A program made the translations under genes and the position numbers. The notes under the pieces were generated by a model. That model was not told the origin of the DNA. It ran no database searches and saw nothing but the letters and a program-made list of their open reading frames with translations. From NCBI GenBank assembly GCA_016714165.1, contig JADJNU010000001.1:1922001-1986000 (forward strand): a stretch of DNA of 64,000 nt, read 5' to 3'. Origin of the DNA: Bdellovibrionales bacterium. GTDB taxonomy: Bacteria; Bdellovibrionota; Bdellovibrionia; Bdellovibrionales; UBA1609. Shown here in pieces: positions 42,497 through 50,760 of the stretch (its first letter is position 1; each line of letters starts with the position of its first letter).

Positions 42497-43486
42497 ATGG
42501 AGGAAGAAATAACCACTTCTAAATTGAATAGGATCTTTTCTCTGAAGTATATAATCTTGTCTTTTATTGCGATTGGAATGAAATCGGCGTCTTTCGTCCA
42601 TGCTATGCCATCGAAGAGTCAAACAGCGATTTCTCCGTTAAAACTACTCGAGCCTGGCGTTTCTAAAACGATCAGTCCAAAAATCGACATACCCAAATAT
42701 GATATCCCGATTACCTACAACAGCAAAGTTCGCTATTGGGTCAATTACTTTCAAGGCGAGGGGCGCAATTGGTTTAAGCTGCGAATGGAGAGATCGTATC
42801 GGTATCTCCCCTTGATGCAGGCACATATGGCTGATCGAGGCATTCCCGAAGATCTTGCGTTTGTTTGCATGATCGAAAGTGGATTTTCACCACATGCAAC
42901 GAGTGAAGCCGATGCCGTGGGCTACTGGCAATTTATCAAACCGACCGCCAGTCGATATGGTCTCAGGATCAACTGGTGGATTGATGAACGCCGTGATTTC
43001 ACAAAGAGCTCGCGTGCAGCTGCTGCTTATCTGAGTGATCTCTATAAAATGTTTAACTCTTGGTATCTGACAGCAGCAGCTTACAACATGGGAGAAGGAA
43101 GGCTGAAGCGACTTATTGCTCAATACAGGACCGACAATTTTTGGGTCCTTTCGAAGAAGCGAAATTTCCCCGATGAAACTCGGGATTACATACCCAAGTT
43201 AATTGCAGCTATGTTGATAGCTAAAAATCCACAGCTCTATGGTTTTCGTGAGATTCAGCCCATGTCTCCGTATTCCTATGAGTACTTCTCCGTGCCGGGG
43301 GGGACCGATCTGTTCCAGCTGGCAAAGTTTATTGGAGTAAAGAAGGAAGACCTGAGAATAATTAATCCGGAACTCGTTCATGGTTTTATTCCAAGTTTTG
43401 TTAGCAATCACCGAATCCGCATACCTAAAGGAACTACCACCCACGTATCTGAATATGTGCGAGGGCAACTTCAAAAAAATCTCTAA
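42497..43486 (+). CDS. Membrane-bound lytic transglycosylase (MltD-like) with LysM
   Basis: 329 residues from ATG 42497; the frame continues upstream to a GTG at 42398. A hydrophobic segment (LKYIILSFIAIGMKSASFVHA) is the signal. The SLT domain reads RGIPEDLAFVCMIESGFSPH (catalytic Glu127), SEADAVGYWQFIKPTASRYG and AAAYNMGEGRLKRLI. The C-terminal 60 residues (SVPGGTDLFQLAKFIGVKKE) resemble a LysM wall-binding motif. It cuts peptidoglycan glycan strands without water, giving 1,6-anhydro ends. Divergent from the flagellar operon, so it might aid rod passage; that is inference. Confidence 0.88.
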   Translation: MEEEITTSKLNRIFSLKYIILSFIAIGMKSASFVHAMPSKSQTAISPLKLLEPGVSKTISPKIDIPKYDIPITYNSKVRYWVNYFQGEGRNWFKLRMERSYRYLPLMQAHMADRGIPEDLAFVCMIESGFSPHATSEADAVGYWQFIKPTASRYGLRINWWIDERRDFTKSSRAAAAYLSDLYKMFNSWYLTAAAYNMGEGRLKRLIAQYRTDNFWVLSKKRNFPDETRDYIPKLIAAMLIAKNPQLYGFREIQPMSPYSYEYFSVPGGTDLFQLAKFIGVKKEDLRIINPELVHGFIPSFVSNHRIRIPKGTTTHVSEYVRGQLQKNL

Positions 43487-43553
43487 TCCTTCTCTTTGCT
43501 AAGCCTATGAGTAGTGATAAATTCAGCAATCTTCATCGAAACTTGGACTATTC

Positions 43554-44744
43554 ATGAGCCTCATTGTACAAAAATATGGCGGAAGCAGTTTAAAAACACC
43601 CGAGGCCATTCGGAATGTAGCCAAGCGAATCGCTCAGTTACGCCAGTCAGGAAAGAAAGTTATTGTGGTAGTGAGTGCTATGGGATCAGCCACTGATGAC
43701 TTATTGGATTTCGCATATCTCGTCAGCTCCAGACCCAACCGCCGCGAGCTCGACATGCTGCTCACCACAGGAGAGAGGGTGAGCATGGCACTGATGAGCA
43801 TGGCCCTTCATGATCTCGGATGTAGTTCCATCAGCCTGACGGGCAGTCAGGCCGGCGTGTTCACTGATTCTTCTCACAGCAATGCTCGAATATGCGACGT
43901 CAAACCCATTCGAGTCGCCGAAAATCTGGCTCAAGGCAAAGTGGTCGTCTTGGCTGGTTTTCAGGGAGTAAACCCAATAAACAAAGAAATCACAACACTT
44001 GGTCGCGGCGGTTCAGACACAACAGCCGTAGCAATGGCAGCTCATTTTCAGGCCCAAAGATGTGAGATGCTAAAGGATGTCGAAGGAATATATTCGGCAG
44101 ATCCAAAAATTATTAGTGGAGCGATTCGCTATTCTAAATTTCCAATTTTAGCTCTCGAAGAATCTTGTTTTTGGGGATCTAAGATCCTTCACTACCGAAG
44201 CGTTGAACTGGCCCGCATCTTGAACGTGCCTCTTTACGTAGGAAGTTCTGTTAACCCTGACAAAGGAACTATTGTCCTCAACAAAGACAAGGACTCTGCG
44301 ATGTACGAAGAATCCAAACCCCTCGCCGTTAATGTTCTCAATGAAGTTCACCATTTGGCTGTCAACTGCGGTCATCCCGACGAAGGACTTGCTTATCTCG
44401 AGAAAATTCTCACAGACAATCAGTTGGCTTGGCCGCAGATTTTGGCCAGCGTCTATGAGCACGGCGAGTGGCGGGCAATGATTGCATCAAGCGAAGAACA
44501 AATAAAGGCCTTGAAAAGCGCCCTCCAGGGCACAGAGATTCGATGTATAAAGGAAACTCTCTGCGGAGTCACGCTGACCTGCCAAGGAAGTTATTCGTCT
44601 GACTTGCCAAAAAAGATCATGGCCTGCCTCAAAAAAGCCGAGATTTTTCCGCATAAGTCACTTCACACGGGAAATAGTATTTCGGTTTTTGTCTCTCCTG
44701 AATTTCGTGACAGCACAGTTCAGGCCCTTCACCAACTCATTTAG
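43554..44744 (+). CDS. lysC: Aspartate kinase
   Basis: 396 residues. N-terminal MSLIVQKYGGSSLKTPEAIR, then VVSAMGSATDDLLD, GFQGVNPINKEITTLGRGGS and the DTTAV motif bind ATP and aspartate. The C-terminal third (from about residue 265) forms ACT-like regulatory domains, suggesting feedback control by lysine or threonine. First step of the pathway to diaminopimelate, lysine, threonine and methionine. It stands alone. Confidence 0.93.
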   Translation: MSLIVQKYGGSSLKTPEAIRNVAKRIAQLRQSGKKVIVVVSAMGSATDDLLDFAYLVSSRPNRRELDMLLTTGERVSMALMSMALHDLGCSSISLTGSQAGVFTDSSHSNARICDVKPIRVAENLAQGKVVVLAGFQGVNPINKEITTLGRGGSDTTAVAMAAHFQAQRCEMLKDVEGIYSADPKIISGAIRYSKFPILALEESCFWGSKILHYRSVELARILNVPLYVGSSVNPDKGTIVLNKDKDSAMYEESKPLAVNVLNEVHHLAVNCGHPDEGLAYLEKILTDNQLAWPQILASVYEHGEWRAMIASSEEQIKALKSALQGTEIRCIKETLCGVTLTCQGSYSSDLPKKIMACLKKAEIFPHKSLHTGNSISVFVSPEFRDSTVQALHQLI

Positions 44745-44839
44745 AATGCTCAGTTACTTAGGGCCAGGTTTTGTCAAAAATCATATCTCGGAATATTCAA
44801 ACGAAGTACGATAAGAAAGTGCAATATATTTTCATTCAA

Positions 44840-45919
44840 ATGAGAACTGTTTTACGAATTCTCTCGAAGACCGCTAGAATTCTGTTTTTTGTTGGATCAA
44901 TAGCCTTTAGTCCAGTGGGACGAGCTCAATTCAATGATCAAGAAAATTCTGAGGAAACAGTTCGGCAGCCTCCCACTCCGAGTGAAACGACGAGCACTGA
45001 AACTCAGCAATGTGAGAATTGCGACAAACCGGGCCTTCCTCCGATAAACTTATATGCTCAACCGCTCCCAGAAATAAAGCCGATCATTAACAGCCCCCAA
45101 CTTGATCAGCGTTGTTTTTCTCAGGATGGCAACTCTCTCCGCCAACAAAGCGGATTTAACGCAATTTTGGCCCGCGCGAGGGGACGTGGACATGGCAAGC
45201 CCTGCATCAGAGAAATGAAAAGCATTGCCTGCAACGAGTCCCCTTGGAAAGATCTCGACCTAAATCAGCGGTTCAATCGGTTGATTTCGCTGGGGAAAGT
45301 CCACGCCGAAAAATATGGACTCGATGTCAGGGCCATGCCCTGTATCGCTGCAGCTGAAACTCTCACACTAGAGCCGCTGATTAAAGTTTACGGTGCTTGC
45401 TACAATGACCTCTCCACTGCCCAAGGTTTGGGGCAAATGACTCGTTCCACTTTAAAATCTTATGTTCTAAGTGGGGGAGTCGGGCTTAGACCATTCAAGA
45501 GTACAATACCCCCGTTCAACGCCCCTCCATATTCAAGTCGAACCGTAGGGTCAGCGGAGAAACTTTTTGACGCGATGGCGACCAGCGTTGATTTACAAAT
45601 GGAGATCATGGCTTACACCCTGCGGGAGAAAAAGCGAAAATCCTCAGATTACAAAATGTTTTATCGCTACCATGGAGTTTCATCCGCCTATGCAACAGCA
45701 AACAACAAGTGTATGATTTGCCTCAGGGATCGCCTGACTAAAGACGGGCAGTCAGTGGGGAAAGGCGATCCTGTCGAATGTTTAAGCCATGTTGCTCGGG
45801 GGAATCGTGGATTCTACGGCAGGGCCAATAAGCAAATTTTCCGGGCATCTAAAATGGATAGAGAAACCTGCAACAAAATGAGATCAAAGGGCTACAAGCC
45901 AATGTGTGGGGCAAGATAA
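44840..45919 (+). CDS. Secreted SLT-type lytic transglycosylase-like protein
   Basis: 359 residues from ATG 44840; the frame is open from 44771. Signal peptide MRTVLRILSKTARILFFVGS...GRAQ. After a Pro-rich region the domain from about residue 165 has YGLDVRAMPCIAAAETLTLE (candidate catalytic Glu), CYNDLSTAQGLGQMTRSTLK and a late MFYRYHG; this is the SLT order E / AxGLxQ / Y but with several Cys that ordinary SLTs lack (likely disulfides). Function on peptidoglycan is inferred from this pattern. Confidence 0.7.
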   Translation: MRTVLRILSKTARILFFVGSIAFSPVGRAQFNDQENSEETVRQPPTPSETTSTETQQCENCDKPGLPPINLYAQPLPEIKPIINSPQLDQRCFSQDGNSLRQQSGFNAILARARGRGHGKPCIREMKSIACNESPWKDLDLNQRFNRLISLGKVHAEKYGLDVRAMPCIAAAETLTLEPLIKVYGACYNDLSTAQGLGQMTRSTLKSYVLSGGVGLRPFKSTIPPFNAPPYSSRTVGSAEKLFDAMATSVDLQMEIMAYTLREKKRKSSDYKMFYRYHGVSSAYATANNKCMICLRDRLTKDGQSVGKGDPVECLSHVARGNRGFYGRANKQIFRASKMDRETCNKMRSKGYKPMCGAR

Positions 45920-45938
45920 ATCAGAGATGGAGTTTTTT

Positions 45939-46694
45939 ATGGAAATTCAACTAAAACGGTCCTTTGAGTCATCACTATCTGTTTTTATTTCCATCTCTTG
46001 TTTTGTTTTTTTAAGCTGTTCCTCCCCTTCTGCTGAAAAAGATCATCCTCAGCCTGGTGAACCTCACTTTAAAGAAGCCGGGGCAGACAACAATTCAAAA
46101 TCAGATTTTTCTGGAGCGCAGCCCTCTTCTCTCCAAGCATCGGAGGAAGTTCAGCGCTCACCGAGTGCGGTAGAGAGCGCAACCGACATTGAGAAAATCG
46201 GTGAAATTCAATTTAATGGGGGACATTGGATCGCCGAATCTCGCTACTTTTCCGAGCGAGGTGAGAGTACGATAACGGTCAAGAACCTCGAAAATCAGAA
46301 GGAAATGAGCATTCTTGATTACGTTCAAAAGGAAGACCGACTTGTAGATGGCAAGGGAGAACTCGTCTTGATCTCCGATACTCGCTTTACAAGTCCCATC
46401 CTTATCACTCTCTGGATCAGGGGAATTGGTCTGGGGGTTCTACGTATTTTTGATCCAGGCGCATCCTCCCAACCTATCTTTGAATGCGCATCAGGAGCCG
46501 AAATAATAGTTTATGAAAATAAAAAAGATCACATCTTTTTTTCATTTCAAGACCCAGATGCAAAGATCATTGCTTTTTCTGAAGAAGAACCACCAACGAT
46601 CTCCTTTGATTGGCCACTCAAGAAGGGGAGTAAATCTCCTAAAGGATGCAAGTCAATTCCACCTATTAAAAATAATATAGGATCAGAAAAATAG
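45939..46694 (+). CDS. Hypothetical lipoprotein
   Basis: 251 residues from ATG 45939 (GGAG upstream). Signal with lipobox FLSC then SSPS. Residues 30-75 are a polar linker; the remainder is beta-rich (ITVKNLENQKEMSILDYVQK, GELVLISDTRF). No family recognised. It overlaps no neighbour and ends 10 bases before the convergent recA stop. Confidence 0.7.
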   Translation: MEIQLKRSFESSLSVFISISCFVFLSCSSPSAEKDHPQPGEPHFKEAGADNNSKSDFSGAQPSSLQASEEVQRSPSAVESATDIEKIGEIQFNGGHWIAESRYFSERGESTITVKNLENQKEMSILDYVQKEDRLVDGKGELVLISDTRFTSPILITLWIRGIGLGVLRIFDPGASSQPIFECASGAEIIVYENKKDHIFFSFQDPDAKIIAFSEEEPPTISFDWPLKKGSKSPKGCKSIPPIKNNIGSEK

Positions 46695-46703
46695 GTTCTA
46701 AAA

Positions 46704-47822
46704 TTAATCCTCCTGAGACTTCCTTTTACGTGGCTTCGATTTCTCTTCATCAGTCTCACGATTAACATCAATAGTTTTCTCTCCGACAGGGGACTGGCTG
46801 GATGAATTTGTTCGGGTGATTCCATAGGCTTCAAGCAACTGATGGCGAAGATCTTTCATGAGGGGCTGATTCTCTTTCAAATAAACCTTGGCTGCATCAC
46901 GTCCCTGACCCAAGCGATCGCCTTTATAACTGTACCAGGCACCAGCTTTATCAATTAGTTCCTTCTTCACAGCCAAATCCAAAAGATCTCCCTCTTCAGA
47001 TATCCCCTCACCATACATCAAATCAAACTCAACCTTAGCAAAGGGTGGGGCCATTTTATTCTTAACAACTTTGACGGCCGTGCGGTTACCGATCACATCC
47101 TCACCGTTCTTAATCGAACCAATACGACGAACATCAAGACGAACAGAAGCATAAAACTTCAGAGCATTCCCACCAGTTGTTGTCTCCGGATTACCAAACA
47201 TAACTCCTATCTTCATGCGAATTTGATTAATGAAAATCACCAGAGTCTGACTGCGACTGATCGCCCCCGTCAACTTACGCAGAGCCTGAGACATGAGACG
47301 TGCCTGTAGACCCATGTGACTGTCGCCCATTTCGCCCTCAATTTCAGCACGAGGCGTCAAAGCCGCTACCGAGTCTATCACGAGAACATCAACAGCCCCT
47401 GAACGCACCAATGTTTCGACAATTTCAAGAGCCTGTTCGCCCGTATCGGGTTGAGAAATCAGCATATCCTCAACCTTCACTCCCAATTTTCGAGCATAGG
47501 AAACATCCAGAGCATGCTCAGCATCAACAAAGGCCACTGTTCCCCCAGCCTTCTGGGCCTGAGCGATGGTTGAAAGGGCTAAAGTTGTTTTGCCAGAAGA
47601 TTCTGGTCCATAAATTTCAATGATGCGTCCTCGGGGTAACCCGCCAATACCTAAAGCAATATCAAGACTCAAAGAGCCCGTGCTAAATACAGGAACGTCA
47701 GCATATAGACTGCGATCACCACCAAGTTTCATGATGGAGCCCTTGCCAAATTGTTTTTCAATCGAACTGATCGCCAGCTCAAGAGCCTTAGATTTGTCAC
47801 TACCTGTTTGCAAACTAGACAT
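46704..47822 (-). CDS. recA: Recombinase RecA
   Basis: 372 residues. Walker A GPESSGKTTLAL, Walker B VLVIDSVAAL, loop L1 EGEMGDSHMGLQARLMSQAL and the NQIRMKIGVMFGNPETTTGG segment (loop L2) are intact. RecA drives strand exchange and LexA/SOS cleavage. It follows cinA by 33 bases; I see no clear SOS box in that gap, so it may be read from upstream. Confidence 0.98.
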   Translation of the reverse strand: MSSLQTGSDKSKALELAISSIEKQFGKGSIMKLGGDRSLYADVPVFSTGSLSLDIALGIGGLPRGRIIEIYGPESSGKTTLALSTIAQAQKAGGTVAFVDAEHALDVSYARKLGVKVEDMLISQPDTGEQALEIVETLVRSGAVDVLVIDSVAALTPRAEIEGEMGDSHMGLQARLMSQALRKLTGAISRSQTLVIFINQIRMKIGVMFGNPETTTGGNALKFYASVRLDVRRIGSIKNGEDVIGNRTAVKVVKNKMAPPFAKVEFDLMYGEGISEEGDLLDLAVKKELIDKAGAWYSYKGDRLGQGRDAAKVYLKENQPLMKDLRHQLLEAYGITRTNSSSQSPVGEKTIDVNRETDEEKSKPRKRKSQED

Positions 47823-47855
47823 GGGGAGAACTCCTATCTCATATTTTTGTTGGGG

Positions 47856-48380
47856 CTAATTATTCAAACTCGTCAGCAAGAGTTCCAATCCGTAAGAAGC
47901 CGATTGAAACTGAATTTCCGTTCTATCTTTTCCGTCAAAATGTCTTTGCTCCACCCTTTCAATCCCCGGACCACACAAGGCGAAGCAAACAAATCCCAGC
48001 GGCTTTTCTTTCGTGCCGCCTGTCGGACCAGCCACACCTGTAATACTCAAAGCCCAATCTACTTCCAACACCTTTCGAGCCCCTTTTGCCATGCACAACG
48101 CAACAGGAAGATTCACCTCACCTAAACACTGAAGAATATGACGCGGAACGCCCAACACTTTCTCCTTAATTCTGCCCGAATAGCTAATAATGGATCCCCT
48201 AAAAAAAGAAGACACGCCAGCTTGAGAGGTGACCCAAGACGAAAGTAGGCCCCCCGTACAGCTCTCAGCGAAGCCCAGAGTTCTTCCCTGGCTTTCAAAC
48301 CAAGATTTCAGTTCTCTTACCTGAATTTCAATTTCTAAAAAATCAGACGCAAAGCGCCAGTTGTTCTCTTTTTTATTCAT
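47856..48380 (-). CDS. pncC: CinA C-terminal domain protein / nicotinamide-nucleotide amidase
   Basis: 174 residues from ATG 48380, which overlaps the pgpA stop (ATGA). TLGFAESCTGGLLSSWVTSQ, then GSIISYSGRIKEKVLGV and SITGVAGPTGGTKEKPLGFV, define the CinA C-terminal (PncC) family: NMN amidases that recycle pyridine nucleotides. The N-terminal competence domain of full CinA is absent. Frequently upstream of recA, as here. Confidence 0.9.
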   Translation of the reverse strand: MNKKENNWRFASDFLEIEIQVRELKSWFESQGRTLGFAESCTGGLLSSWVTSQAGVSSFFRGSIISYSGRIKEKVLGVPRHILQCLGEVNLPVALCMAKGARKVLEVDWALSITGVAGPTGGTKEKPLGFVCFALCGPGIERVEQRHFDGKDRTEIQFQSASYGLELLLTSLNN

Positions 48381-48880
48381 AAGACTAACTGCACACCCAA
48401 CCAACTTGTTTTGACGTAGATAATCTGAAGGACAACATTGGCCATTATTCCTGCTAGTAAATCATCTGCCACCACTCCTAAACCACCTTTTACTCTCTGA
48501 TCCAAGACCGAAATCGGAAATGGCTTAATGGCATCAAGTGCACGAAACAGAACAAACCCAATCACAAAACTTTGCCACGTCAAGGGCAACCAGGTCATCG
48601 CCACGGCAAACCCCACCACTTCATCGATGACAATTTCCTGAGGATCAGAAGTTCCGAATAAATTCTCATACACCTGAGCAACGATGACAGCGATCAGGGC
48701 CAAAATACCAACGCTGGCCATATAAAAATATTCACCACCCAAAGCCAAGAGCGGAACTAAGGGCACAGCTGCTAAGGTTCCCACTGTTCCCGGAGCCACT
48801 GGTGCTCTTCCCAAACCTCCAACCGTGGCAACCCAGACGACCCAATGCTTCGAATTTGGAACTGATTCTTGGTCCTGCAT
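48377..48880 (-). CDS. pgpA: Phosphatidylglycerophosphatase A
   Basis: About 167 residues from ATG 48880; a TTG at 48922 would add 14. The catalytic-site region PGTVGTLAAVPLVPLLALG and VIDEVVGFAVAMTWLPLTWQ, plus hydrophobic helices, are diagnostic for PgpA. It dephosphorylates phosphatidylglycerophosphate to phosphatidylglycerol in the inner membrane. In operon with cinA and recA. Confidence 0.9.
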   Translation of the reverse strand: MQDQESVPNSKHWVVWVATVGGLGRAPVAPGTVGTLAAVPLVPLLALGGEYFYMASVGILALIAVIVAQVYENLFGTSDPQEIVIDEVVGFAVAMTWLPLTWQSFVIGFVLFRALDAIKPFPISVLDQRVKGGLGVVADDLLAGIMANVVLQIIYVKTSWLGVQLVL

Positions 48881-49079
48881 AAGTGGCACATCATTGAAGC
48901 GATTTAATGTCGTGTCAAACAAGAAAGTTCGGTCCTTTTTACAGACGAAGGTGGGAAGACTTACATATTTGGCAGCACCAGACTTCGATTTCCATCAGCT
49001 TCACTCTATACTCAAAGAAAAGGCCATTTGAACGTGCAATTGCCGAAATTCTCAAATAATTGAAGGGTAAGGATACATC

Positions 49080-50324
49080 ATGGCGAACATTGGACTCGAT
49101 GAAATTTTACGAATGGCAATGAAAAAAGGAGCCAGCGACGTCCATCTGAAGGCCGGACTGATGCCGGTTATTCGTCGCCATGGGATTCTCCGCCCACTTG
49201 CGGGCGATCTAGGCCAGCTCAGCGGAGAAGAAATTGACGCTATGGCAAACAAGATCATGGATGCCAGAACCCAAGAAACCTTCGAAAAAATGCACGAAGT
49301 CGACTTCGGTTACGGGATTTCAGGTCTTGGACGTTTTCGTATAAACGCCTTCAAGCAGCGTGGGACCACTCGAATGGTGATCCGAAATATTCCTCACAAC
49401 ATCCCTTCATTTCAGGAATTAAATCTTCCTCCGGTCGTCGAAGAGATTGCCAGCTATGAAAGAGGACTCGTTCTCGTAACGGGTGTGACGGGATCTGGTA
49501 AATCATCGACCTTGGCGGCCATGATAGACCACATCAATCGGACAAAAAACAAACATATTCTGACAATCGAAGACCCGATCGAATTCCTCATCCGAGATCG
49601 AAAGTCCATCATTACCCAACGCGAATTGGGTATTGACGCTATTGGATATTCTAATGCACTCAGAGCAGCACTCCGTCAGGATCCTGACGTGATTCTTATT
49701 GGCGAAATGCGCGACAAGGAGTCCATCGAAATCGCTCTGTTAGCTGCGGAAACAGGTCATCTTGTGCTGTCTAGTCTTCATACCTTGGATGGAAGAGAGA
49801 CCGTGAACCGCATTATCGGAGCTTTTGAAGCCAATCATCAACACCAAGTGAGGCTTCAGCTCGCAGGAGTCCTCAAGGCCGTCATCAGCCAACGCCTGGC
49901 GCGTAAAAAAGATAAATCTGGTTTTGTTCCGGCTGTCGAGATCATGATCAACAACGCTCGCGTTCGAGAAATGATTGAAGATCGAGATAAAACCAAAAAC
50001 ATCATCGTCGCCATCGAGGAAGGAATGGTTCCCTGGGGAATGCAATCCTATGATCAAAGCCTCTTGAGGTTATTGGGATCTGACATTATAACGTTTGAGG
50101 AGGCTCTTGCGTTGTCATCAAACCCAGAGGATTTTCGCATGCGCTGCAGTGGTGTCGACGCCTTGGACGGAAAGAAGTGGACATCAGGCGCCGTCGATCA
50201 AAAAGTCACAGATGACTGGCATGGACTTTCTGAAGTGGAGATAGAAACCCCACCGGAATTTAAAAAACGGCAGAAACAAAAAAGGAAAGGTGATTCCGAA
50301 AGTGACGACGAGGACAAGGAATAA
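49080..50324 (+). CDS. pilT: Type IV pilus retraction ATPase PilT
   Basis: 414 residues. N-terminal MANIGLDEILRMAMKKGASD then VHLKAG; Walker A GVTGSGKSSTLAAM; the Asp box and Walker B ALRQDPDVILIGEMRDKESI, and His box GHLVLSSLHTLD. PilT powers pilus retraction for twitching; in predatory relatives pili help attachment to prey. The last 70 residues are basic and polar (KKRQKQKRKGDSESDDEDKE), longer than in common PilT. Overlaps recX. Confidence 0.93.
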   Translation: MANIGLDEILRMAMKKGASDVHLKAGLMPVIRRHGILRPLAGDLGQLSGEEIDAMANKIMDARTQETFEKMHEVDFGYGISGLGRFRINAFKQRGTTRMVIRNIPHNIPSFQELNLPPVVEEIASYERGLVLVTGVTGSGKSSTLAAMIDHINRTKNKHILTIEDPIEFLIRDRKSIITQRELGIDAIGYSNALRAALRQDPDVILIGEMRDKESIEIALLAAETGHLVLSSLHTLDGRETVNRIIGAFEANHQHQVRLQLAGVLKAVISQRLARKKDKSGFVPAVEIMINNARVREMIEDRDKTKNIIVAIEEGMVPWGMQSYDQSLLRLLGSDIITFEEALALSSNPEDFRMRCSGVDALDGKKWTSGAVDQKVTDDWHGLSEVEIETPPEFKKRQKQKRKGDSESDDEDKE

Positions 50325-50760
50325 AAAAATTGACTCTTCGGACAACCTTGCCCTTGCGGTGGCCAAACTCGCTCAGCTCTTGAGCCAACGTGATCACAGC
50401 GAAAAAGAACTCAAACAAAAGCTAGCTGTTCATTTTCAAATTGAAACTATTGAGAAGGCCATCGAACGTGCAAAAAGCAATCGTTGGCTTGCGAAAGAAA
50501 ATGAACTTGCTGAGAAAGTGGCCCAAAACCTTGGCCGTAAGAAGAAAGGTCAACTGTACATCCAGAATTACCTGCGACGAAAAGGACTTCCTCAGGTAGT
50601 CTTCGATAAGGATCAGGAAGTGACCAACGCCCGGAATCTTCTTGTGCGCAAGTTTGGCAGCGAAATAGATTTTGAAACAAAACAACGTGCCTATCGCTTC
50701 TTGGCCCATCGAGGCTTTGAAGATTACATTATTAGGGAAGTGCTCTATGAAAAGTCGTGA
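50290..50760 (+). CDS. recX: Regulatory protein RecX
   Basis: About 156 residues from GTG 50290; a GTG at 50302 is an alternative. Helical RecX repeats: LAQLLSQRDHSEKELKQKLA, IQNYLRRKGLPQVVFDKD and AYRFLAHRGFEDYIIREVL. RecX limits RecA filament growth. It overlaps pilT by 35 bases and alaS by 14. The separation from recA by pilT on the other strand is unusual; in most genomes recX follows recA. Confidence 0.82.
   Translation: MIPKVTTRTRNKKIDSSDNLALAVAKLAQLLSQRDHSEKELKQKLAVHFQIETIEKAIERAKSNRWLAKENELAEKVAQNLGRKKKGQLYIQNYLRRKGLPQVVFDKDQEVTNARNLLVRKFGSEIDFETKQRAYRFLAHRGFEDYIIREVLYEKS

Noticed and set aside
47823..47856. SOS box search upstream of recA
   Set aside because: No CTGT-N8-ACAG or other clear palindrome in the 33-base gap to cinA.
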